DNA of 6,052 bases from JBIIUJ01 sp044340025 (GTDB lineage: Bacteria; Pseudomonadota; Alphaproteobacteria; Caulobacterales; Aquidulcibacteraceae), in the NCBI GenBank assembly GCA_044340025.1, contig JBIIUJ010000143.1, positions 1 to 6,052 on the forward strand. The letters run 5' to 3'. Position numbers and translations under genes: made by a program. Below, one piece after another: positions 1 through 4,963 of the stretch. Positions within the stretch are counted from its first letter, which is position 1; each line of letters opens with the position of its first letter. The notes beneath the pieces were generated by a model. It saw only the letters and a program-made list of their open reading frames with translations, had not been told where the DNA came from and did not search any database.

Positions 1-195
1 GTTGGAGCCGACGCCGAGCACGGTGACGGGCACGTCGTCCGGGCAACCGGCTAGGAAGGCGGCGAGATCCTCCTCGTCTGCGGGCTGGACCAGCGCATCC
101 GCCGGCCCGCCAACGCGAAACCAGGTGTAGGGCGCAAGCGGGGCGCCATACTCGACCTTGCCGCGTATGGCGGGAAGCCGGCCTTCCAGCCTCAC
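1..195 (-). CDS. murB: UDP-N-acetylenolpyruvoylglucosamine reductase MurB, N-terminal part (cut by window edge)
   Basis: MurB is the cytoplasmic FAD enzyme that uses NADPH to reduce UDP-GlcNAc-enolpyruvate to UDP-MurNAc. Only the first 65 codons are present; the reading frame is still open at base 1. The translation shows the usual MurB opening: a short N-terminal lead, then TWFRVGGPAD (about residues 24-33), a segment DEEDLAAFL (40-48), and GVGSN (61-65), which belongs to the FAD-binding domain. The start is read as GTG at 195-193 because it overlaps the murC stop as GTGA, which suggests translational coupling; an in-frame ATG is not seen nearby. The order murC then murB is the normal dcw order in alphaproteobacteria. 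Identity is secure from the motifs and the neighbour; the exact start is likely but not proven. Confidence 0.93.
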   Translation of the reverse strand, partial: MRLEGRLPAIRGKVEYGAPLAPYTWFRVGGPADALVQPADEEDLAAFLAGCPDDVPVTVLGVGSN

Positions 196-1607
196 GCCCC
201 CGCCTCCAGCGCCGCCTGAAGCCCGTTCGCAGCGGTGGTGATGTCGCCCGCGCCCATGCACACGACATAGTCGCCGGGCCGGGCCTCGGCGCCGATCACG
301 GCTGCGAGGCTATCGAGGCTTTCAAGCTTCACAACCCGGCGGTGGCCCGCCGCGACCAGTCCAGCGGCCAGATCATCGGCCTCTGCGCCGGGGATGGCCG
401 CCTCGCCAGCGGCATAGACGTCGGCGATCACGGCCACGTCCGCGTCGTTCAGGCAGGTGACGAAGTCGGCGAAGAGATCGCGCAGCCGCGTGTAGCGATG
501 GGGCTGGACCACGGCGATCACGCGGCCGGGCGAGACCTGGCGGGCGGCCTTCAGAACCGCGGCGATCTCCACCGGGTGGTGGGCGTAATCATCGATGATG
601 GTTGCGCCGTTCCAGCCTCCCGCATGGGTGAAGCGCCGCTTCACCCCGCCGAACCGGGCGAGCCCTTCGCGGATCGCCTCGTCGCTGGCGCCCAGCTCGC
701 GCGCGACCGCAATGGCGGCGATCGCGTTGGAAACATTGTGCTGGCCGGCCATGGGCAGGTGCAGCGCCTCGATCCGGTGGCCGGCGAGGGCGCCGCGCGG
801 GCGGAAATCGACGCTGAAGCGCGCGCCGTCACGGTCCATCACCAGGTCCAGCCCGCGCACGTCGGCCTGCGGATTGAAGCCATAGGTGATCACGCGCCGG
901 TCCTGCGTGCGGCCCACCAGCGCCTGCACTTCGGGATGATCGAGGCACAGCACAGCAAACCCATAGAAGGGGATGGAGGAGACGAAGGTCTCGAACCCCT
1001 CCTTCATCTTCTCGACCGTGCCGTAATGGTCGAGGTGTTCGGCGTCCATGTTCGTGACGATCACGCAGGTGGGGCGCAGGCGCGTGAAGGTGCCGTCGCT
1101 CTCGTCGGCCTCCACCACCATCCAGTCGCCGGCGCCGAGCCTAGCGTTGGAGCCATAGGCGTTGATGATGCCGCCATTGATGACCGTTGGGTCGATGCCG
1201 GCGGCGTCCAGCAGCGTGGCCACCATGGAGGTGGTGGTCGTCTTGCCATGGGTGCCGCCCACCGCAACCGTCCATTTCAGGCGCATCAGCTCGGCGAGCA
1301 TCTCGGCGCGGCGCACCACGGGCAGACCGCGCGCGCGGGCGGCGTCCACCTCCGGATTGCCGGCCTTGATGGCGGTGGAGATCACCACCACCGCCGCATC
1401 GCCCAGGTTTTCAGCCCTGTGGCCGATCATCACCCTCACCCCGCGCGCTTCCAGCCGCGCGGTGTTGGCCGATGCCTTCGCGTCCGAGCCCTGCACCCGA
1501 TAGCCCAGATTGGCCATCACCTCGGCGATGCCCGACATGCCGATCCCGCCCACGCCGACAAAATGCACGGGGCCAAGGTCGAAGGCGATGGGGCGGGTCT
1601 GGGTCAT
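192..1607 (-). CDS. murC: UDP-N-acetylmuramate--L-alanine ligase MurC
   Basis: MurC is the cytoplasmic ATP-dependent ligase that adds L-alanine to UDP-MurNAc, the first step of the peptidoglycan stem peptide. The 471-residue product has normal length. Motifs in order: N-terminal UDP-binding loop GVGGIGMSG (18-26), ATP P-loop GTHGKTTTT (118-126), EADESDG (166-172), DAEHLDHYG (188-196), GQHNVSNA (288-295), FGGVKRRF (319-326), DDYAHHPVEI (339-348), PHRYTR (369-374) and GAGDIT (452-457). All three Mur ligase domains are intact. The ATG at 1607-1605 places the glycine loop where MurC proteins normally have it; no strong Shine-Dalgarno is seen before it. It runs into murB through a GTGA overlap. 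Unusually, its 5' side faces a divergent luxR gene instead of following murG, so it needs its own promoter; no convincing one was found in the 138-base gap. Confidence 0.98.
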   Translation of the reverse strand: MTQTRPIAFDLGPVHFVGVGGIGMSGIAEVMANLGYRVQGSDAKASANTARLEARGVRVMIGHRAENLGDAAVVVISTAIKAGNPEVDAARARGLPVVRRAEMLAELMRLKWTVAVGGTHGKTTTTSMVATLLDAAGIDPTVINGGIINAYGSNARLGAGDWMVVEADESDGTFTRLRPTCVIVTNMDAEHLDHYGTVEKMKEGFETFVSSIPFYGFAVLCLDHPEVQALVGRTQDRRVITYGFNPQADVRGLDLVMDRDGARFSVDFRPRGALAGHRIEALHLPMAGQHNVSNAIAAIAVARELGASDEAIREGLARFGGVKRRFTHAGGWNGATIIDDYAHHPVEIAAVLKAARQVSPGRVIAVVQPHRYTRLRDLFADFVTCLNDADVAVIADVYAAGEAAIPGAEADDLAAGLVAAGHRRVVKLESLDSLAAVIGAEARPGDYVVCMGAGDITTAANGLQAALEAGA

Positions 1608-1697
1608 GGAAGGCAGGTGGATGCCAGCTTAAGCGCGGAGCAGCGTGGGCGCTAGGGGCGTCAATCGACCTCACCTCACCATCCAAAAAACGTGGCT

Positions 1698-1733
1698 GAC
1701 TTTGCACTGGAAATGTAGTTTCATCAAAGGGTC
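1698..1733 (+). promoter_or_regulatory. Nested dyad in the luxR leader or promoter
   Basis: Two nested inverted repeats lie just before the luxR ribosome site. The outer arms are CTTTG (1700-1704) and CAAAG (1725-1729), and the inner arms are GAAA (1710-1713) and TTTC (1719-1722) around a 5-base centre. GAC (1698-1700) and GTC (1731-1733) could extend the outer stem with a bulge. It could be an operator or a leader hairpin. A weak promoter match overlaps it: CTGACT (1696-1701) with a 17-base gap to TTTCAT (1719-1724). It does not have the form of a lux box. Neither role is proven. Confidence 0.3.
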
Positions 1734-1745
1734 AGGGAGTTCGAA

Positions 1746-2471
1746 ATGAAAGCAACCCTTGCCGACGCACTATCTTTCATTATCCATGCCAAATTTTTCG
1801 GTAATGAAGCAGATCTTACAACAGAGTTTGAGAAGTTTGTTCGACCATTCGGCGTAAATATTTTCTCCTGCACGGAGATCGCCAGACCCGGACAGCCGGC
1901 TTCTTTCCAACCGCTATTCGGACGGCTCCGTCCAGAATGGATGAATCATTATAGATTACAAGATTATGGCAGGATTGATCCAGCCGTTCGATCCGTGCTG
2001 TCTCAAACGAAGGCTTTTTGCTGGACAGATGTTGATCAAGGGGACGACCCGTCTCTGAAGCGTCTTTTCGGTGAAGCACGCGAGTTTTTGGGCCAGGAAG
2101 GAATCGTCGTGCCGATTCACGGGCCGCGTGGTCACATCCACGTCGTGCTTTTGAATGGCGACAAAATTGACAAATCCCCGGAGACTTTGCCACTCATCCG
2201 TATGGCATCAGTATACTTCGCCGAAATTGGTGTGGAACTGCTAGAAGAAGCCCAAGACGAACCCAGCGCCTCGTTCCTGAGCAGCCGCCAGATCGAGTGC
2301 TTGTCTTGGGCAGCGGAAGGCAAGTCAGATTGGGAGATCGGCGCCATCATCGGCATTTCAGAAAATACTGTCCACCGCCATATCGAGAAGGCTAAGTCGA
2401 TCCTGGGCGTTCGAACTCGGATGCAGGCCGTGATCGCCGCATGGCGGAGACGGTGGCTGAATATTCACTAG
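1746..2471 (+). CDS. luxR: LuxR-family quorum-sensing transcription factor (AHL receptor)
   Basis: A 241-residue regulator with an N-terminal autoinducer-binding domain (about 15-165) and a C-terminal LuxR-type helix-turn-helix (about 176-238). The AHL pocket residues of the family are present: W65, Y69, D78, P79 and W93 match TraR W57, Y61, D70, P71 and W85 with the same spacing, and G119 probably matches G113. The DNA-binding part reads SSRQIECLSWAAEGK then a recognition region ISENTVHRHIEKAK (about 204-217). Of the three HTH residues usually invariant, L186 and G192 are kept but the TraR E178 position is Q182. Start: ATG with AGGGAG at 1734-1739, six bases upstream. It lies upstream of luxI on the same strand, so it is most likely the cognate receptor that activates luxI when bound to its acyl-homoserine lactone. 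Low GC compared with flanking genes. The family and ligand class are clear; the exact ligand is not. Confidence 0.95.
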   Translation: MKATLADALSFIIHAKFFGNEADLTTEFEKFVRPFGVNIFSCTEIARPGQPASFQPLFGRLRPEWMNHYRLQDYGRIDPAVRSVLSQTKAFCWTDVDQGDDPSLKRLFGEAREFLGQEGIVVPIHGPRGHIHVVLLNGDKIDKSPETLPLIRMASVYFAEIGVELLEEAQDEPSASFLSSRQIECLSWAAEGKSDWEIGAIIGISENTVHRHIEKAKSILGVRTRMQAVIAAWRRRWLNIH

Positions 2472-2480
2472 CGGAGACGG
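2444..2480 (+). repeat. 10-bp direct repeat spanning the luxR stop codon
   Basis: GCGGAGACGG occurs at 2444-2453, inside the last codons of luxR, and again at 2471-2480, starting at the last base of the luxR stop codon. The copies start 27 bases apart. Similarity does not extend beyond ten bases, so a recent tandem duplication is not well supported. Confidence 0.5.
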
Positions 2481-2485
2481 GTTCA

Positions 2486-2503
2486 ATGGCCTGATCAGGT
2501 CAT
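2486..2503 (+). promoter_or_regulatory. Putative lux/tra-type box upstream of luxI
   Basis: The 18-bp sequence ATGGCCTGATCAGGTCAT is a dyad with 8 of 9 base pairs matching; the core CCTGATCAGG is a perfect palindrome. Its length, ATG...CAT ends and central GATC match the plan of the Agrobacterium tra box ATGTGCAGATCTGCACAT (12 of 18 positions identical by eye). It ends 59 bases before the luxI ATG, and its centre (2494.5) lies about 43 bases before the start site predicted from the -10 at 2526-2531. This is the usual place for a LuxR-type activator that contacts RNA polymerase at the -35 region. Inferred role: operator for the LuxR protein encoded just upstream. Confidence 0.78.
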
Positions 2504-2525
2504 CGCCTCAATTACTTCAAGCATC

Positions 2526-2531
2526 AATAAT
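2526..2531 (+). promoter_or_regulatory. Candidate luxI -10 hexamer
   Basis: AATAAT matches the sigma-70 consensus TATAAT at five of six positions. Seventeen bases upstream, TCGCCT (2503-2508) is a poor -35 and touches the end of the lux-type dyad, as expected for a promoter that depends on an activator. Transcription would begin near 2537-2538, leaving a leader of about 25 bases. Confidence 0.5.
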
Positions 2532-2532
2532 C

Positions 2533-2557
2533 ACCTCCATTCATACGCACTGGAGGT
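2533..2557 (+). promoter_or_regulatory. Inverted repeat that could mask the luxI ribosome site
   Basis: ACCTCCA (2533-2539) and TGGAGGT (2551-2557) are perfect 7-base complements with an 11-base loop. The right arm contains the luxI Shine-Dalgarno GGAGG (2552-2556), six bases before the ATG. In an RNA that includes both arms, the ribosome site would be paired. Whether both arms are transcribed depends on the start site: one near 2537-2538 would leave out most of the left arm, while read-through from luxR would include it. Confidence 0.6.
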
Positions 2558-2562
2558 ATGTA

Positions 2563-3303
2563 ATGCTTGTTCACATGATAAGGCCTCACCAGAGAAATCA
2601 GTATGAAGACGCCATTGATACAGTTCACCGAATGCGACACGAGTTCTACATCGGCGAACGCGGGTGGAAGGCGCTAAACAGTCTTAACGGGCGCGAGTTT
2701 GATCAGTTCGACGATGAGCGCGCTTTGTATTTCATCGCGTTCGACGAGGCCGATAGTCCGATCTGCAGTGCCCGCCTTCGCCCGACCGACGACAAAAGCC
2801 TTTTGAGGGATTTGTTCCCCCATCTTGCAGCGCCGTCAGAAAACCCCAGTTATGGGGCTGACGTCTGGGAACTGACCCGGTTTCTCGTCGCCGATGGATG
2901 GCGGGGCACGAAAGGGTACAAGTATCGGGAATCTTTGCTGATCGCGATCATTGAGGCGGCCAGGGCAGAGGGAATCCGCCATATCAATCTGGTGTGTGAC
3001 ACTTTTTTTCTTCCCGGCCTGCGCACAATTGGATGGCGCTATCGACACCTGGGGCTGCCAGCCGCCTATGACGAGGGGGAAGCGATGGCGGTCGAAATCC
3101 GGTGTGAAGGCGCAGATGTGCAGATGATGCGGGAGCGCACTGGCATTCATGGACTTGTGCTTTTCTGCCTCGACCAGCTGCCGGCCATGGGGAATTCTTC
3201 GCCATATGATCTGGCGCGGTTTGTGGAGTGTCTAGCTAAAGTGCCTCAACACCGCATGCCTGAGCTAATGAAGGATGTAAGAGCCCTAAAGAGTCCAAAT
3301 TAG
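2563..3303 (+). CDS. luxI: LuxI-family acyl-homoserine lactone synthase
   Basis: LuxI enzymes make acyl-homoserine lactone signals from S-adenosylmethionine and an acyl donor (acyl-ACP, in some families acyl-CoA). The conserved residues are present: R25, W35, D47, D50, R71 (in ARLRPT), F85, E103 and R106 (in WELTRF), matching LuxI/EsaI R24, W34, D45, D48, R70, F84, E101 and R104. The F28 position is Y29 by alignment on W35, with F28 beside it. The downstream fold segment ends in IGWRYRHLGLP (156-166), typical of a subgroup found in sphingomonads and rhizobia. At 246 residues it is longer than the usual 190-220; the conserved part ends near GIHGLVLF (194-201), leaving a tail of about 45 residues. 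Start: ATG with a perfect GGAGG at 2552-2556. It follows luxR by 91 bases with a lux-type box between them. The acyl chain cannot be predicted from sequence alone. Confidence 0.96.
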   Translation: MLVHMIRPHQRNQYEDAIDTVHRMRHEFYIGERGWKALNSLNGREFDQFDDERALYFIAFDEADSPICSARLRPTDDKSLLRDLFPHLAAPSENPSYGADVWELTRFLVADGWRGTKGYKYRESLLIAIIEAARAEGIRHINLVCDTFFLPGLRTIGWRYRHLGLPAAYDEGEAMAVEIRCEGADVQMMRERTGIHGLVLFCLDQLPAMGNSSPYDLARFVECLAKVPQHRMPELMKDVRALKSPN

Positions 3304-3369
3304 ATTCCGGCCGCGCCCGGCATCGATCCAGCGGCGTTGTCAATGCGCTGCTCGCTAACCACCCATCGG

Positions 3370-3387
3370 TCACGCGCAGGCGCGTGA
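3370..3387 (+). promoter_or_regulatory. Perfect 8-2-8 dyad between luxI and the aldehyde dehydrogenase gene
   Basis: TCACGCGC (3370-3377) and GCGCGTGA (3380-3387) are perfect inverted copies around AG. It could be an operator or a short RNA hairpin. It ends 61 bases before the next ATG, close to the 59 bases between the lux-type box and luxI, but its sequence differs from that box. A terminator is possible, but there is no T tract after it. Confidence 0.45.
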
Positions 3388-3392
3388 AGCGC

Positions 3393-3410
3393 GCGCGGCT
3401 GCAGCGGCGC
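3393..3410 (+). repeat. Imperfect GC-rich palindrome centred on GCTGCAGC
   Basis: GCGC arms at 3393-3396 and 3407-3410 flank the perfect palindrome GCTGCAGC (3398-3405), with one mismatched pair (3397/3406). With the dyad at 3370-3387 it makes the 145-base gap after luxI strongly structured. There is no T-rich tail for a classic intrinsic terminator. GC-rich DNA yields such palindromes readily, so a function is not assumed. Confidence 0.35.
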
Positions 3411-3448
3411 TAGCTTTCGCGCTCATCGCCTTTCCGGAGAGCGCCGCC

Positions 3449-4963
3449 ATGGCTTTTGACGTCCCCGCCCTTAGCCCAAGCCAGGAGATCGCCATCGCGT
3501 TTCTGGGCCGCGCCGCCCATGCGCTCCACATCGCCGGCAAGCGGGTGGGCGCAAGCGGCGGAGCGACCTTCGCCAGCGTCGATCCCGCCACCGGCCGCGA
3601 GATCGCCCAGATCGCACGCGCTGGCGCCGCAGATGTGGACGCCGCAGTCGCCGCGGCGCGCGCCGCTCTGACAGCCGATGCCTGGCGCGGCCTCACGCCA
3701 GGCCAGCGCGGCCGCATCCTTTGGAAGATCGGCGACCTGCTGGAGGAGCGCATCGACGCCTTCGCCGAGGTCGAAACGCTGGATCAGGGCAAGCCCTTCT
3801 TTGTCGGCCGCTGGGCCGAAATTCCCGGCGCGGTTGAGCAGTTTCGCTATTTCGGCGGGATGGCGAGCAAGATTGAAGGCACGACCATCCCCACAGGCGT
3901 CACCTATCAGCCGCCGGGCAAACAGGTGTTCGCCTACACCACCAAGGAACCCGTGGGCGTGGTGGCCGCCATCGTGCCGTGGAACTCGCCGCTGGTGCTC
4001 ACCGCCATGAAGCTCGCGCCCGCACTGGCGGCTGGCTGCACGGTGGTGCTGAAGCCTGCGGAAGACACCTCGCTGACCGCGCTGATGCTCGTGGAGCTGA
4101 TGGAGGAGGCGGGCCTGCCGCCGGGCGTGGTGAATGTCGTCACCGGCCTGGGGCATGAGGCGGGCGCCGCCCTCGCCGCCCATCCGGGCGTGGACAAGGT
4201 GGCCTTCACCGGCTCCACTGCCACGGGCAAGGCGATCCTCGACGCCGCAAAGGGCAACCTCAAGAAGGTGACGCTCGAGCTGGGCGGCAAGAGCCCGGTC
4301 GTGATCATGCCGGACGCGGATCTCTCGCTCGCCATCCCCGGCGCGGCCAACGCCATCTTCTTCAACGGCGGCCAGGTCTGCGTTGCTGGCTCGCGCCTTT
4401 ATGCCCACGCGAGCATCTTCGATCAGGTGGTGGAGGGGATCGCGGCCTACGCCAAGGGGATCAAGCTCGGCCACGGACTGGACCAGACCACGCAGATGGG
4501 GCCGATCGTCTCGAAGAAGCAGGCCGACCGGGTGGCCGCCTATCTCGCCGCCGGCAAGGCAGACGGCGCCACGGTGGCGGCAGGCGGCGAGCGGATGGGC
4601 CCGGCCGACACCTTCATCGCCCCTACCGTGCTTACCGATGTGAAGCCCGCCATGAGCGTGGTGCGCGAGGAGATCTTCGGCCCGGTTCTGGTGGCGGCCC
4701 CCTTCCACGACGCCGAAGAGGTCGTGGGCTGGGCGAACGACACCGAATACGGTCTCGCCGCGAGCGTCTGGACCGAGAGCCTGTCGTCCGCCCACCGTCT
4801 GGCCGCCCAGATCCGGGCTGGCACGGTCTGGATCAACACGCACTCCATGTATGATTGCTCGCTGCCTATCGGGGGCATGAAGCAATCGGGCTGGGGCCGC
4901 GACAGCGGCTGGCGCGCGGTGGAGAATTACCTCGAAACCAAGACCGTGTGCGCCGTCCTGTGA
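3449..4963 (+). CDS. NAD(P)-dependent aldehyde dehydrogenase
   Basis: A 504-residue member of the aldehyde dehydrogenase superfamily, which oxidises aldehydes to carboxylic acids with NAD(P)+ in the cytoplasm. Catalytic residues: N179 in VPWNSP, general base E277 in TLELGGKSP, nucleophile C311 in GGQVCVAGSR, and E408 in REEIFGPVL. Cofactor contacts include K202 in LKPAE and the FTGSTATGK turn (253-261). The ending NTHSMYDCSLPIGGMKQSGWGR (split here as residues 463-484) resembles phenylacetaldehyde dehydrogenase-like and other broad-range enzymes, but the substrate cannot be named. Start: ATG with GGAGAG at 3436-3441, seven bases upstream. GC-rich, like murC and unlike luxRI. Its stop overlaps the next gene as GTGA, so the two are probably one operon. 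An own promoter is likely in the 145-base gap after luxI. Confidence 0.97.
   Translation: MAFDVPALSPSQEIAIAFLGRAAHALHIAGKRVGASGGATFASVDPATGREIAQIARAGAADVDAAVAAARAALTADAWRGLTPGQRGRILWKIGDLLEERIDAFAEVETLDQGKPFFVGRWAEIPGAVEQFRYFGGMASKIEGTTIPTGVTYQPPGKQVFAYTTKEPVGVVAAIVPWNSPLVLTAMKLAPALAAGCTVVLKPAEDTSLTALMLVELMEEAGLPPGVVNVVTGLGHEAGAALAAHPGVDKVAFTGSTATGKAILDAAKGNLKKVTLELGGKSPVVIMPDADLSLAIPGAANAIFFNGGQVCVAGSRLYAHASIFDQVVEGIAAYAKGIKLGHGLDQTTQMGPIVSKKQADRVAAYLAAGKADGATVAAGGERMGPADTFIAPTVLTDVKPAMSVVREEIFGPVLVAAPFHDAEEVVGWANDTEYGLAASVWTESLSSAHRLAAQIRAGTVWINTHSMYDCSLPIGGMKQSGWGRDSGWRAVENYLETKTVCAVL

Larger units (their letters stand above)
1680..3303. other. Low-GC quorum-sensing block between GC-rich core genes
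   Basis: From about 1680 to the luxI stop the base composition drops sharply. Hand counts give 26/60 G+C for 1741-1800 and 23/60 for 1801-1860, rising to about 34/60 for 2941-3000 in luxI, while 4201-4260 in the aldehyde dehydrogenase gene is 41/60. The block holds only luxR, luxI and their control region. The shift fits horizontal acquisition or a relocated cassette, but no integrase, tRNA or full transposon lies at its edges. Edges are approximate. Confidence 0.7.

Noticed and set aside
342..1655. Long plus-strand open frame of 437 codons opposite murC
   Set aside because: It is antisense to an intact murC with every family motif. It is rich in His, Gly, Ala and Arg without domain pattern, as expected of a mirror frame in GC-rich DNA.
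1411..1707. Minus-strand frame of 98 codons crossing the murC start, considered as a murG remnant
   Set aside because: Its translation has no MurG features and most of it is murC in another frame.
3370..3423. Intrinsic terminator after luxI
   Set aside because: The dyads are strong but no run of T follows either of them, so a rho-independent terminator cannot be claimed.
3410..4885. Long minus-strand open frame of 491 codons opposite the aldehyde dehydrogenase
   Set aside because: The plus-strand gene has all catalytic residues and a ribosome site. The reverse frame has biased, low-complexity composition and no recognisable motif.
4855..4959. Upstream ATG start for the hydrolase
   Set aside because: It would add 35 residues ahead of a clean twin-arginine signal and overlap the dehydrogenase by more than 100 bases. 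The GTG at 4960 fits the signal and the GTGA overlap.
192..4963. Two GTGA gene overlaps (murC/murB at 192-195 and dehydrogenase/hydrolase at 4960-4963) as something unusual
   Set aside because: Four-base stop-start overlaps are common in bacterial operons; they are used here only to choose starts and infer co-transcription.
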